The notes: generated from the letters alone by a model not told the origin. 64,000 bases of DNA from Schlegelella_A sp035995885 (GCA_035995885.1 DASYKC010000041.1:1-64000); one strand, 5' to 3'. Counted from the stretch's first letter, positions 1-8,105 are shown. Translations and numbers: made by a program.

Positions 1-1668
1 CGCGATGGCGTCGACGGAGATGATGCCGTCGACCGGCTGGCCGCCGGTCATCGCGACGGCGTCGTTGAAGAGGATCTTGTAGGTGACGTTGGTCCTGGCC
101 GCGATCGCCTGGCGGATCGCGAGGTAGCCCGAGTGGTAGTAGGTGCCGTCGCCGAGGTTCTGGAAGACGTGCGGCACTTTCGTGAACATCGCGTGCGATA
201 CCCAGTCGACGCCCTCGCCGCCCATCTGGATCAGGCCTTCGGTGTCGCGGTCCATCCACGAGGCCATGAAGTGGCAGCCGATGCCGGCCTGCGCGCGCGA
301 GCCTTCGGGCACTTTCGTCGACGTGTTGTGCGGGCAGCCGGCGCAGAAGTACGGCACGCGCTTGACCGCGTCGCCTTCGTTCGAGAGCAGCTCGGGGACG
401 GTGAAGTCGCGCACCAGATGGCGCCGGTCGAGCTGCGCGAAGCGCTCGGCGAGCCAGCGCGCGACGATCTCGATCAGCCGCGACGGCCGCAGCTCGCCGA
501 GCTCGCTGACGAGCGGCTTGCCGATCGCGTCGCGCTTGCCGACGATGGCCGGCCGCACCGCGCGGTTATAGAAGAGGTCGCGCAGCTGCTGCTCGACGAG
601 ACCCGCCTTCTCCTCGACGACGAGGATCTCCTCGAGGCCGTCGGCGAACGCGTCGAGGCGCGTCGGCTCGAGCGGATAGGCGAGGCCGATCTTGTGGATG
701 CGAACGCCGGCGGCGGCGAGCGCGTCGAGCGGAATGTCGAGGCGGCGGAACACCTCGAGCAGGTCGAGGTGCGCCTTGCCGCAGGTGACGATGCCGACCG
801 ACGCGCGTGGCGCGACGACGACGTCGCGGTCGATGGAGTTGACCTTCGCGAACGCGCGAACCGCGTCGAGCTTGGCATGCAGGCGCGCCTCGATCTTCAG
901 CGACGGCAGGTCGGGCCAGCGGTAGTGAAGCCCGTCGAGCGGCGCGATGAAGCCGGTCTCGGCGATGACGGTAGCCCTGCCCTTCCATGCGGCGACGCGC
1001 GCATTCGTCTCGTCGAGGTCGACCGTCGAGCCGCTCTCGACCACCTCAGAGAGCGCCGTGAAGCCGACCCAGTTGCCCGAGAAGCGTGACAGCGCCCAGC
1101 CGTAGAGGCCGAACTCGAGGTACTCGGCGACGCTGGCCGGCGCCAGCACCGGCATGTGCCACGACTGCATCGTCGCGTCGCTCTGGTGCGGCATCGACGA
1201 CGAGACGCAGCCGTGGTCGTCGCCGGCGACGACGAGGACGCCGCCGTGCGGCGACGAGCCGTAGGCGTTGCCGTGCTTGAGGGCGTCGCCGGCGCGGTCG
1301 ACGCCCGGACCCTTGCCGTACCACATCGCGAACACGCCGTCGGCCGTGCGCTCGGGGTCGGACTCGACGCGCTGCGTGCCGAGCACCGCGGTCGCGCCGA
1401 GTTCCTCGTTGATCGCCGGCAGGAACCTGACGCCGGCGGCGTCGAGGCGCTTGCCCGCCTTCCACGCCTGCTGGTCGACCATGCCGAGCGGCGAGCCGCG
1501 GTAGCCGCTGAGGAAGCCCTGCGAGGCGATGCCGGCGCCAGCGTCGCGCGCGCGCTGCATCAGCATCAGCCGGATCAGCGCCTGCGTGCCGGTGAGGAAG
1601 ACGGTGCCGGCGCTCGCGCCGAGGTTGTCGGCGAGGGCGTAGTCGGCGCGGACGAGCGAAGCAGGCAT
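1..1668 (-). CDS. Indolepyruvate ferredoxin oxidoreductase, fused alpha/beta type (partial, 3' end outside window)
   Basis: The reading frame from ATG at 1668 stays open for 556 codons to the window edge, so the C-terminal part is missing. It is a paralogue of the complete protein at 12327-16109, sharing blocks such as SGYRGSPLG, NEELGATAV, WYGKGPGVDR, CPHNTSTKVPEGSRA and LGDGTYYHSG. The last of these lies in the thiamine-diphosphate domain. The family oxidatively decarboxylates aryl pyruvates (indolepyruvate, phenylpyruvate) to aryl-acetyl-CoA with ferredoxin as acceptor, in the cytoplasm. A good ribosome site (GGAGGG) precedes the ATG. It is transcribed divergently from an Lrp/AsnC gene, a usual place for its regulator. 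The iron-sulphur and gamma-type domains expected downstream cannot be seen here. Family assignment is firm; the exact substrate is inference. Confidence 0.9.
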   Translation of the reverse strand, partial: MPASLVRADYALADNLGASAGTVFLTGTQALIRLMLMQRARDAGAGIASQGFLSGYRGSPLGMVDQQAWKAGKRLDAAGVRFLPAINEELGATAVLGTQRVESDPERTADGVFAMWYGKGPGVDRAGDALKHGNAYGSSPHGGVLVVAGDDHGCVSSSMPHQSDATMQSWHMPVLAPASVAEYLEFGLYGWALSRFSGNWVGFTALSEVVESGSTVDLDETNARVAAWKGRATVIAETGFIAPLDGLHYRWPDLPSLKIEARLHAKLDAVRAFAKVNSIDRDVVVAPRASVGIVTCGKAHLDLLEVFRRLDIPLDALAAAGVRIHKIGLAYPLEPTRLDAFADGLEEILVVEEKAGLVEQQLRDLFYNRAVRPAIVGKRDAIGKPLVSELGELRPSRLIEIVARWLAERFAQLDRRHLVRDFTVPELLSNEGDAVKRVPYFCAGCPHNTSTKVPEGSRAQAGIGCHFMASWMDRDTEGLIQMGGEGVDWVSHAMFTKVPHVFQNLGDGTYYHSGYLAIRQAIAARTNVTYKILFNDAVAMTGGQPVDGIISVDAIA

Positions 1669-1733
1669 GGGCGGCCCTCCGGGGAACGGGCAAAGGAGCA
1701 ATCTACCCGAGCCTGGCGAGAATAGGCTTCTGT

Positions 1734-1763
1734 TTGGCCCTCGGATGGCGTCGTTCGTAGAAT
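1734..1763 (+). promoter_or_regulatory. Candidate sigma-70 promoter for the Lrp/AsnC gene
   Basis: TTGGCC at 1734-1739 and TAGAAT at 1758-1763 are 18 bp apart. A transcript from about 1770 would carry the AGGA ribosome site and then the ATG at 1792, which supports that start over the upstream ATG at 1762. An 8-bp palindrome, ATGATCAT, sits at 1762-1769 next to the expected transcription start and could be part of an autoregulatory site. Consensus match is moderate. Confidence 0.4.
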
Positions 1764-1791
1764 GATCATCTTCGAATCAACAGGAACCGCG

Positions 1792-2304
1792 ATGTATGTT
1801 CTCGACGACAAGGACCGGGCGCTCCTCGCCGAGCTGCAGCGCGATTCACGCCAGACCGTGCAGCAGCTCGCCGCGGCAGTGGGCCTGAGCGCGACGCCGT
1901 GCTGGAAGCGCGTCAAGGACATGGAAGCGGCCGGCGTCATCCGCGGCTACGGCGCGACGGTCGACCGCGAAAGCGTCGGCCTCTCCCTCTGCGTCCTCGC
2001 CGAGGTCAACCTGACGCAGCACACCGAGAACACCGTGCGCGAGTTCGAGCGCGCCGTCGCGGCCTGCCCGCAGATCGTCAGCTGCTACAGCACGACCGGC
2101 GCCGCCGACTACAGCATCATGGTCGTGGTCGAGGACATCAAGAGCTACGAGGCGTTCCTGCACGACACCGCGTTCAAGTTGCCGGGCGTGACCCACATCC
2201 GCTCGAGCGTCGTGCTCAAGGAGGTGAAGGCCGCCGCCGGCGTGCCGATCGCCGGCGCGCCGCGCGCATCGCACGCCGTGCGCAAGACGCGCGTCAGGGC
2301 TTGA
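1792..2304 (+). CDS. Lrp/AsnC family transcriptional regulator
   Basis: The protein has 170 residues. An N-terminal winged helix-turn-helix (about residues 5-52, with LSATPCWKRVKDME as the recognition segment) is followed by the RAM/AsnC ligand-binding domain (about 65-140). Family members form octameric discs that bind amino acids or related effectors. I chose ATG 1792 because AGGA lies 7 nt upstream and the candidate promoter at 1734-1763 overlaps the alternative ATG at 1762. It is divergent from a fused indolepyruvate ferredoxin oxidoreductase gene, so regulation of aromatic amino acid breakdown by an aromatic amino acid is a reasonable inference. The last about 25 residues are a basic, low-complexity tail. 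Its 3' end overlaps the convergent methyltransferase gene by 11 bp. Confidence 0.88.
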   Translation: MYVLDDKDRALLAELQRDSRQTVQQLAAAVGLSATPCWKRVKDMEAAGVIRGYGATVDRESVGLSLCVLAEVNLTQHTENTVREFERAVAACPQIVSCYSTTGAADYSIMVVVEDIKSYEAFLHDTAFKLPGVTHIRSSVVLKEVKAAAGVPIAGAPRASHAVRKTRVRA

Positions 2305-3055
2305 CGAACTTCAGGACGAACTCGTCCTTCGGCTGCGGCGGGTCGGGCTCCTCGCGATCGCGCGGATCGGCCGGGTTGCGCAGGAAGGTCGCGTCGGCGA
2401 CGAAGCGAAAGCCCGCCGCCTCGACCTCGCGCCGGACCAGCGTCTCCTCGACGCGGTGCAGCGTTGCCGACTCCGAGATGCCGGTGCCGGCGCGGCCGGC
2501 GTGGTCGGCGACGACGTAGAGACCGCCCGGCTTCAAGGCCGCGAAGACCGCGCCGTTCAGGCGTGCACGGTCGACGCCGAGGGCACCGAAGTCGTGGTAG
2601 TTGAACATCAGCGTGACCAGGTCGAGGCCGGCGCTGCCGACGTCGGCAGGAACCGGGTTGTCGAAGGGCTGGACGACCGAGACGATGTTCGCGCCGGCCG
2701 GCGTCTTCAGGCGCCCGGCGAGCGTCGCCCCCGGCGCGCGTGGCGTCTGGCCATAGACGCGGCCGCTCGGCGCGACGGCGCGGGCGAGCAGCTCGGACGT
2801 GTAGCCGCCGCCGGCGCTGACGTCGAGGACGGCCATCCCCGGCCGCGCGCCGACGAAGGCGAGCATCTCGACGGGCTTGCGGCGCACGTCGTTGCGGCGG
2901 TCGGCGTCGCTGCGATCGGGGCTGGCGACGATCGCTTCGATCTGCGGCCGCGACAGCGCGCCCGCGTCGCGGCGCCCGCCTGCGTCGGGACCGGCGCAGC
3001 CGCCGCCGAGAGCGGCGGCGCTGGCGACGAGAAGGGTCAAGGTGAGTGTTCGCAT
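2294..3055 (-). CDS. Class I SAM-dependent methyltransferase with lipoprotein signal peptide
   Basis: This 253-residue protein starts with a lipoprotein-type signal (MRTLTLTLLVASAAALGGGC), the lipobox cysteine being residue 20. A Rossmann methyltransferase core follows: VLDVSAGGGYTSELLA is motif I and the region around LVTLMFNYHDF carries later motifs. It resembles the predicted methyltransferases of COG4798, which are exported in many proteobacteria; their substrate is not known to me. It is the last gene of the minus-strand run rpe-CDF-cbpA-cbpM and starts 49 bp after cbpM. A SAM-binding fold behind a lipoprotein signal is odd, since SAM is cytoplasmic, so either the export signal is not used or the domain has another role. 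Fold assignment is good, function unknown. Confidence 0.75.
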   Translation of the reverse strand: MRTLTLTLLVASAAALGGGCAGPDAGGRRDAGALSRPQIEAIVASPDRSDADRRNDVRRKPVEMLAFVGARPGMAVLDVSAGGGYTSELLARAVAPSGRVYGQTPRAPGATLAGRLKTPAGANIVSVVQPFDNPVPADVGSAGLDLVTLMFNYHDFGALGVDRARLNGAVFAALKPGGLYVVADHAGRAGTGISESATLHRVEETLVRREVEAAGFRFVADATFLRNPADPRDREEPDPPQPKDEFVLKFVKP

Positions 3056-3104
3056 CGAAGTTCGTCGCGCCCGGAGGCGCGCAGGGTGGGTGTTCGCGCG
3101 GGAG

Positions 3105-3410
3105 TCAGCGGCGCAGGCGCGACTCGAGCTCGGCGATGCGGTCGAGCAGGTCGAGGGCGAGGGCGACGCCGGCCGAGTTGATCTCGAGGTCCTGCATCAG
3201 CCGCGTCGCCAGGCGCATGCGTGCGAGCGAGTCGCCGCTGAAGCGCCAGGCCGTTCGCGTTTCACCGCTCGGCTGCAGCACGCCTTCGTATACCCAGACC
3301 TCGATCTGCTGCTCGCTCGTGCGCGCGGCCCGGCCGAGCTCGACCGAAGTCAATTCCACTTCCTCTTCGACGACGCTGCCGCGCAGCGCGCTGGAGATCG
3401 TTCGACTCAT
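3105..3410 (-). CDS. cbpM: Chaperone modulator CbpM
   Basis: This 101-residue protein has the MerR-like layout of CbpM: an N-terminal winged-helix-type segment with the phrase EVWVYEGVLQP and a C-terminal helix ending in DLLDRIAELESRLRR. CbpM binds the J-domain of CbpA and blocks both its co-chaperone and DNA-binding activity. The gene starts 6 bp after the cbpA stop, so the two are co-transcribed, as in enterobacteria. Length matches the family (about 100 residues). Confidence is high because of sequence pattern and pairing with cbpA. Confidence 0.88.
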   Translation of the reverse strand: MSRTISSALRGSVVEEEVELTSVELGRAARTSEQQIEVWVYEGVLQPSGETRTAWRFSGDSLARMRLATRLMQDLEINSAGVALALDLLDRIAELESRLRR

Positions 3411-3416
3411 GAAAGG

Positions 3417-4406
3417 TCATCCTTGCAGATGCGCTCGCGGATCGAAGCCCGGGAATGCCCGGGCCAGGTTCTCGTACGCCGTCCGCTGCGCCTCGCTCTC
3501 CGCCTTCGGCAGGACGACCACGATCACGGCGTACAGGTCGCCCGGATTCTTTCCCGGCAATCCGCGACCCTTGAGGCGGAGCTTGCGGCCGACCTGCGAT
3601 CCTTTCGGGACGGTGAGCTGCACCGTGCCCTCGGGCGTCGGCACGTCGACGGTCGCGCCCAGGGCGGCCTCCCAGGGCGCCAGCGGCAGGTCGACGTAGA
3701 CGTCGGCGCCCTCGACGCGAAAGATCGGATGCGGCTTGAACTCGATCTCGAGGTAGAGGTCGCCGGGCGGGCCACCGCCCACCCCCGGGGCGCCTTGGCC
3801 GGCGAGGCGCAGGTGCTGGCCGGGGCGAATGGCCTTCGGGATGTGGACGTCGAGCGTCCGCTCCTGCATGGCGACGCGGCCGTCGGGCGTCTCGACCGGC
3901 GTGCGCAAAGAGATCGTCCGCTCGGCGCCGCGGTAGGCGTCCTCGAGGTCGATCAGGACCTTGGCGTGATGGTCCTCGCCCTGCATCGTCGGGCGCCGGC
4001 GCGGACCGCCGCCGGCGGCGTCGCCGCGGCGGCGGCCGAACAGCGACTCGAAGAAATCGCTGGCGTCGAAGCTTTCGGCACCGCCGAACGACCCGCCGCT
4101 GCCGAACGGTCCGCCCGGCCCGCCCTGGCCGCCGCGGAACTCGAAGCCGGCGTCCCAGTTGGGCGGCGGCTGGAACTCCTGGCCGGCCTTCCAGTTGCTG
4201 CCCATCTGGTCGTAGGCGGCGCGCTTCTCCGGGTCCTTCAGGACCTCGTTGGCCTCGTTGATGTCCTTGAAGCGCTCTTCCGCGTCGGCCATCTTGCTGA
4301 CGTCGGGGTGGTACTTGCGCGCCAGCTTGCGGTACGCCTTCTTGATGTCGTCCGACGACGCGCTGCGCGGCACGCCGAGAGCCTCGTAGTAGTCCTTGTA
4401 CTTCAT
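3417..4406 (-). CDS. cbpA: Curved DNA-binding protein / DnaJ-type co-chaperone CbpA
   Basis: The protein has 329 residues. The J-domain (about 1-70) carries the HPD tripeptide at 33-35 that stimulates DnaK ATPase. A Gly/Phe-rich linker (about 90-130) is followed by the two beta-sandwich C-terminal substrate-binding domains (about 150-315). There is no cysteine-rich zinc domain, which separates CbpA from DnaJ. It acts as a DnaK partner and nucleoid-associated protein in stationary phase. It sits between a CDF metal exporter (18 bp upstream) and its inhibitor gene cbpM (6 bp downstream), all on the minus strand. Length is a little above the E. coli protein (306 residues), mostly in the linker. 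Confidence 0.92.
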   Translation of the reverse strand: MKYKDYYEALGVPRSASSDDIKKAYRKLARKYHPDVSKMADAEERFKDINEANEVLKDPEKRAAYDQMGSNWKAGQEFQPPPNWDAGFEFRGGQGGPGGPFGSGGSFGGAESFDASDFFESLFGRRRGDAAGGGPRRRPTMQGEDHHAKVLIDLEDAYRGAERTISLRTPVETPDGRVAMQERTLDVHIPKAIRPGQHLRLAGQGAPGVGGGPPGDLYLEIEFKPHPIFRVEGADVYVDLPLAPWEAALGATVDVPTPEGTVQLTVPKGSQVGRKLRLKGRGLPGKNPGDLYAVIVVVLPKAESEAQRTAYENLARAFPGFDPRAHLQG

Positions 4407-4424
4407 CGCCGCGTCGCCGCCGCC

Positions 4425-5489
4425 TCAGTGCGAATGGGCCGCCGGCGCGGCGGCGCGCGGCACGGTGACGACGCCGTCGCACGGCGTCATCAGCGTCTCG
4501 GTGGCCGCCTGCAGCGTGACGTGGCCGATCGCGAAGCGCTCGCGCATGCGCGCCGCCGCGGCGACGAAGAAGGCGTCGTCGGGGTGGCCGGCGGGCATGA
4601 CGAGGTGCGCGGTCAGCGCCACCTCGGTCGTCCCGGTGGCCCAGACGTGGAGGTCGCTCACGCAGGCGACCCCGGGCAGCGCGGCGAGCTCGGCGCGCAC
4701 GGCTTCCAGGTCGATCGAGGTCGGCACACCGTCGAACATGAGGTGAAGCGAATCGCGAAACAAGCCCCAGGTGCCGTAAAGGATGACGACGGCGATCGCC
4801 AGGCTCGCGACCGGATCGAGCCAGGCCCAGCCGAGCCACAAGGTGAGCGCCGCCGCGCCGACGACGCCGGCCGAGACGGCGGCGTCGGCGGCCATGTGCA
4901 CGAAGGCGCCGCGTGCGTTCAGGTCGTCGTGGCTGCTGCGCAGGAAGAGCAGCGCCGTCGCGCCGTTGACGACGATGCCGGCGGCGGCGACCGCCATCAC
5001 CGTGCCGGCGGCGATCGGCGCCGGCGCCGCGAGCCGGCCGACCGCAGCCCAGACGAGCGAGCCGATGGCGACGAGGAGGAGCAGCGAATTGGCAAACGCC
5101 GCAAGAATCGATGCCCGCTTCCAGCCGTAGGTGTGGCGCTCGTCGGGGGCGAGCCGGCCGGCGAAGGCGCCGGCCCAGGCGAGGACGAGGCCGAGGACGT
5201 CGCCGAGGTTGTGGCCGGCGTCGGCGAGGAGCGCGAGCGAGTCGGCGCGCCAGCCGTAGAACGCCTCGACGACGACGAAGGCGACGTTGATCGTGATGCC
5301 GACGGCGAAGGCGCGGTCGAGGCTCGGCGTGCCGTGCGCATGGCCGTGGCCGTGCCCGCGGCTTTGGCTTTGGCCTTGGCTTTGGCTTTGGCTTTGGCCG
5401 TGATCGTGGTCGTGGTTGCGGTTGTCGTCGTGGTCGTGACCGCGACCCTCGTCGCGGTCGTGCCCGTGACCGGCGTCGTGGCGACCCAT
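4425..5489 (-). CDS. Cation diffusion facilitator (CDF) metal exporter with His-rich N-terminus
   Basis: The protein has 354 residues. The first about 55 residues are a His/Asp/Gly/Gln/Ser-rich cytoplasmic tail (GHDHDHG-type runs plus a Gln-Ser repeat), typical of a metal-sensing or buffering arm. Six membrane helices follow, with metal-site motifs in helix 2 (LLADAGHNLGDVLG) and helix 5 (HMAADAAVSAG), and then a cytoplasmic C-terminal domain (SDLHVWATGTTEVALTAHL). Such CzcD/ZitB-like proteins export Zn, and sometimes Co or Cd, in exchange for protons. The gene lies 22 bp after rpe and 18 bp before cbpA. The helix-2 and helix-5 His/Asp pairs favour zinc; this is inference from family behaviour. 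Confidence 0.87.
   Translation of the reverse strand: MGRHDAGHGHDRDEGRGHDHDDNRNHDHDHGQSQSQSQGQSQSRGHGHGHAHGTPSLDRAFAVGITINVAFVVVEAFYGWRADSLALLADAGHNLGDVLGLVLAWAGAFAGRLAPDERHTYGWKRASILAAFANSLLLLVAIGSLVWAAVGRLAAPAPIAAGTVMAVAAAGIVVNGATALLFLRSSHDDLNARGAFVHMAADAAVSAGVVGAAALTLWLGWAWLDPVASLAIAVVILYGTWGLFRDSLHLMFDGVPTSIDLEAVRAELAALPGVACVSDLHVWATGTTEVALTAHLVMPAGHPDDAFFVAAAARMRERFAIGHVTLQAATETLMTPCDGVVTVPRAAAPAAHSH
5361..5396 (-). repeat. Six tandem hexanucleotide units within the CDF gene
   Basis: Five copies of GCTTTG and one variant GCCTTG (plus strand) lie in a row. On the coding strand they give alternating Gln-Ser with one Gln-Gly in the His-rich tail. Because the unit is 6 bp, gain or loss of copies changes tail length but not frame. 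Confidence 0.9.
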
Positions 5490-5511
5490 GACGACCTCGG
5501 CCGCGACGACG

Positions 5512-6192
5512 TCAGTCGCCGAGCTTCGCGCGCATCGCGGCGATGACGGCGCGATAGTCGGCGGCGCCGAAGATCGCGCTGCCGGCGACGAAGGTGTCGC
5601 AGCCGGCGTCGGCGGCGGCGCGGATGTTGTCGACCTTGATGCCGCCGTCGACTTCGAGGCGGATGTCGCGCCCGCTCGCGTCGATGCGCTCGCGCACCTG
5701 GGCGATCTTCCTGAGCGCCGACGCGATGAAGCTCTGGCCGCCGAAGCCGGGGTTGACGCTCATGACGAGGACGAGATCGACCTTGTCGATCACCCAGTCG
5801 AGGACCTCGAGCGGCGCCGCCGGGTTGAACACCAGCCCGGCCTGGCAGCCGGCGGCGCGGATCAGCTGCAGCGTCCGGTCGACATGCGTGCTGGCGTCGG
5901 GATGAAAGCTGATGACATCGGCGCCGGCGGCGGCGAACGCCTGCGCGAGCGAATCGACCGGCTCGACCATGAGATGGACGTCGATCGGCACCTTCGCGCC
6001 GTCGGCCCGGACCGCGTGCTTGCGGATCGCCTCGCAGACCATCGGCCCGATCGTCAGGTTGGGCACGTAATGGTTGTCCATCACGTCGAAGTGGATCCAG
6101 TCGGCGCCGGCGGCGACGACCTCGCGCACCTCGTCGCCGAGCCGCGCGAAATCGGCGGAGAGGATGCTCGGGGCGATGCGAAAGCGCGGCAT
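5512..6192 (-). CDS. rpe: Ribulose-phosphate 3-epimerase
   Basis: This 226-residue TIM-barrel enzyme interconverts ribulose-5-phosphate and xylulose-5-phosphate in the pentose phosphate and Calvin pathways. Visible signatures are the N-terminal IAPSILSADFARLGDEV, the metal ligands in HFDVMDNHYVPN, the MSVNPGFGGQ loop and the phosphate-binding end ADAGCDTFVAGSAIFGA. Length is standard. The ATG at 6192 lies about 13 nt from a TAGAAT hexamer that forms one arm of an inverted repeat shared with apaG. In many beta-proteobacteria rpe lies next to a phosphoglycolate phosphatase gene (gph); here the other side is apaG and the downstream gene is a CDF exporter. Confidence 0.95.
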   Translation of the reverse strand: MPRFRIAPSILSADFARLGDEVREVVAAGADWIHFDVMDNHYVPNLTIGPMVCEAIRKHAVRADGAKVPIDVHLMVEPVDSLAQAFAAAGADVISFHPDASTHVDRTLQLIRAAGCQAGLVFNPAAPLEVLDWVIDKVDLVLVMSVNPGFGGQSFIASALRKIAQVRERIDASGRDIRLEVDGGIKVDNIRAAADAGCDTFVAGSAIFGAADYRAVIAAMRAKLGD

Positions 6193-6202
6193 GTCGGTCG
6201 CT

Positions 6203-6262
6203 GCGATTCTAGGTCGCGGCCTGCGCGCGGCGCCTCCCGAGCAGGGCGCCTCCTAGAATCGC
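6203..6262. promoter_or_regulatory. Symmetric divergent promoter region between rpe and apaG
   Basis: A perfect 11-bp inverted repeat, GCGATTCTAGG at 6203-6213 and CCTAGAATCGC at 6252-6262, flanks a GC-rich centre. Each arm contains TAGAAT pointing outward, so each can serve as a minus-10 element: for rpe with about 13 nt to the ATG, for apaG with 5 nt to the ATG. No convincing minus-35 is seen. The short distance suggests a leaderless apaG mRNA. Confidence 0.5.
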
Positions 6263-6264
6263 GC

Positions 6265-6639
6265 ATGGCCCGCCCCGAGTTCACGACCAGCGTCGTCGTT
6301 CATCATCTGCCCGAGCAGTCGGACCGCGCCAAGGGCCAGTACGCGTTCGCCTACACGATCGCGGTCAGGAACAGCGGCGACGTCACCGGCCAGCTGATCG
6401 CGCGCCACTGGATCGTCACCGACGCGAGCGGCCACGTCGAGGAGGTGCGCGGCCTCGCCGTCGTCGGTCACCAGCCGATCCTGAAGCCCGGCGAGAGCTT
6501 CGAGTACACGAGCTGGACGCGGATCGCGACGCCGAACGGCACGATGCGCGGCACCTTCTTCTGCATGACCGAGGACGCCCATCCCTTCGACGCGGCCGTC
6601 GCCGAGTTCGGCCTGACGCTCGCCTCGGCGCTGCACTGA
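6265..6639 (+). CDS. apaG: ApaG protein (Co2+/Mg2+ efflux-associated, DUF525)
   Basis: This 124-residue protein is a single fibronectin-III-like ApaG domain. Family blocks are visible: YAFAYTIAVRNSGDVTGQLIARHWIVTD, with the conserved GQL.SRHW-type core, the VRGLAVVGHQP loop, LKPGESFEYTSW, and GTMRGTFFCMTEDAHPFD. Its biochemical role is poorly defined; in enterobacteria it is linked to cobalt and magnesium tolerance. The start at 6265 fits the family length and follows a TAGAAT hexamer by only 5 nt with no ribosome site, so translation may begin on a leaderless transcript. It is divergent from rpe. Confidence 0.93.
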   Translation: MARPEFTTSVVVHHLPEQSDRAKGQYAFAYTIAVRNSGDVTGQLIARHWIVTDASGHVEEVRGLAVVGHQPILKPGESFEYTSWTRIATPNGTMRGTFFCMTEDAHPFDAAVAEFGLTLASALH

Positions 6640-6674
6640 CGGCCGGCGCGCATCTGAGTGTCCGATCCCTGAAG

Positions 6675-6803
6675 TCAGGGCTCGCGCTCGTCGTCGTCGC
6701 CGTCACGCCGCTCGCCGCGTCGACGCCCGGAGAACATCGTCCACCAGACGATCAGGACCAGCAGCGCGCCGGCGCCGAATGCTTCCAGCAGAATGACCCA
6801 CAT
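6675..6803 (-). CDS. Small single-pass membrane protein, 42 residues
   Basis: The ORF runs from ATG at 6803 to a stop at 6675. Residues 2-24 are a strongly hydrophobic helix (VILLEAFGAGALLVLIVWWTM), followed by a basic SGRRRGERR stretch and an acidic tail DGDDDEREP. That order suggests an inner-membrane helix with the charged tail in the cytoplasm. I recall similar short proteins next to mltA/apaG in other Burkholderiales, annotated as hypothetical. Its ATG overlaps the start region of the divergent mltA gene (two candidate mltA starts at 6793 and 6802), so the two 5' ends lie over one another. No function can be assigned. Confidence 0.65.
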   Translation of the reverse strand: MWVILLEAFGAGALLVLIVWWTMFSGRRRGERRDGDDDEREP

Positions 6804-8013
6804 GACCCGCGCTTTCGGTGGCGCCACGCAAGGGGCGGCGGCGCCGATTCTAGGAAGGCTCGTCGTCGTCGCCGCGGCGACGCTCGCCGCCTGCTCGAGC
6901 ACGCCGCTCGCGCCGCCGGCGGCGATCGCCGCGGCCACGCCGCGACCGGCCGAGGCGCAGACGCCGGCGCCGGGCCGCGACGACCTCGCCGCCGCGACCA
7001 TCGACCGCCAGCGCGCGCGCTGGGTCGCGGTGCGCTGGAGCGACCTGCCCGGCTGGGACGGCGACCGCCTCGGCGACTTCTGGCTCGCCTTCCTGCGCAG
7101 CTGCGAGCGGCCGGCGCCGGCCTGGCTCGACGCCTGCGCCAAGGCGCGCCAGAGCGGCGCGGCGGCCGGCACGAACGGCGAAGCGGCGGTGCGCGACTGG
7201 CTGCAGCGGCAGCTGCGGCCGTACCGGATCGAGTCGATCGAGCGCGACCCGGTCGGCCTCGCGACCGGCTACTTCGAGCCGCTCGTCGAGGCGTCGCGCG
7301 TCGCCCGGCCGGGCTTTCGCGTCGCCCTCTACGCGCCGCCCGCCGACCTGGCGACGAAGCGCCCGTACTGGACGCGCCAGCAACTCGAGACGCTGCCGGC
7401 GGCGCAGAAGAGCCTGCGCGGCCACGAGATCGCCTGGGTGCGCGATCGCCTCGACGCGCTCCTCCTCCAGGTCCAGGGCTCGGGGCGCCTCCTCTTCGCC
7501 GCCGACAACGGCGGAGCGCCGACGCTCGTTCGCGTCGCCTACGCGGCGCACAACGACCAGCCGTATCGCTCGGTCGGCCGCTGGCTGATCGAGCAGGGCG
7601 AGCTGCGCGCCGACGACGCGTCGTGGCCAGCGATCCGCGCCTGGGCACGGCGCCAGCCGCAGCGCGTCGACGAGATGCTGCGCAGCAACCCGCGCTTCGT
7701 CTTCTTTCGCGAGGAGCCGCTGCCCGATCCGGCGGTCGGGCCGCGCGGCGCGCAGGGCGTGCCGCTCTCGCCCGGCCGCTCGATCGCGGTCGACCCGCGG
7801 AGCGTTCCCTACGGCACGCCGGTCTGGCTCGACACCACCGAGCCGCTGGCGACGCGGCCGCTGCGCCGGCTCGTCGTCGCCCAGGACACCGGCTCGGCGA
7901 TCGTCGGCGCCGTCCGCGCCGATTACTTCTGGGGCTGGGGCGACGACGCCGAGGCCGCCGCCGGGCGCATGAAGCAGCCGCTCAGGATGTGGGTGCTGTG
8001 GCCGGTATCGTGA
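6793..8013 (+). CDS. mltA: Membrane-bound lytic murein transglycosylase A
   Basis: The protein has 406 residues. The N-terminus is a lipoprotein signal ending in LAACSS, so the enzyme is anchored to the outer membrane from the periplasm. The MltA barrel domain (about 130-290) is followed by the 3D domain, named for three aspartates; candidates are in IAVDPRSVPYG, VAQDTG (Asp365) and RADYFWG (Asp377). MltA cleaves peptidoglycan between MurNAc and GlcNAc, forming 1,6-anhydro ends; by family analogy the aspartate in the DTG motif is catalytic. The start could also be the ATG at 6802, since both give the same signal peptide. The region 35-60 is Ala/Pro-rich linker. Confidence 0.93.
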   Translation: MTHMTRAFGGATQGAAAPILGRLVVVAAATLAACSSTPLAPPAAIAAATPRPAEAQTPAPGRDDLAAATIDRQRARWVAVRWSDLPGWDGDRLGDFWLAFLRSCERPAPAWLDACAKARQSGAAAGTNGEAAVRDWLQRQLRPYRIESIERDPVGLATGYFEPLVEASRVARPGFRVALYAPPADLATKRPYWTRQQLETLPAAQKSLRGHEIAWVRDRLDALLLQVQGSGRLLFAADNGGAPTLVRVAYAAHNDQPYRSVGRWLIEQGELRADDASWPAIRAWARRQPQRVDEMLRSNPRFVFFREEPLPDPAVGPRGAQGVPLSPGRSIAVDPRSVPYGTPVWLDTTEPLATRPLRRLVVAQDTGSAIVGAVRADYFWGWGDDAEAAAGRMKQPLRMWVLWPVS

Positions 8014-8105
8014 AGATGAACGGCGCAGCGACGACGCCCACGACCGCCGGAAAGGTTTTGGCCGCTGCGCCGACCGACCGTCATCGATTCGAGGAGACTT
8101 CCGCC

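Noticed and set aside
2877..5546. An 889-codon plus-strand frame over cbpM, cbpA and the CDF gene
   Set aside because: It crosses three well-supported minus-strand genes and shows no family motif; the His-rich tail of the CDF protein reads as an Ala/Val/Leu run in this frame.
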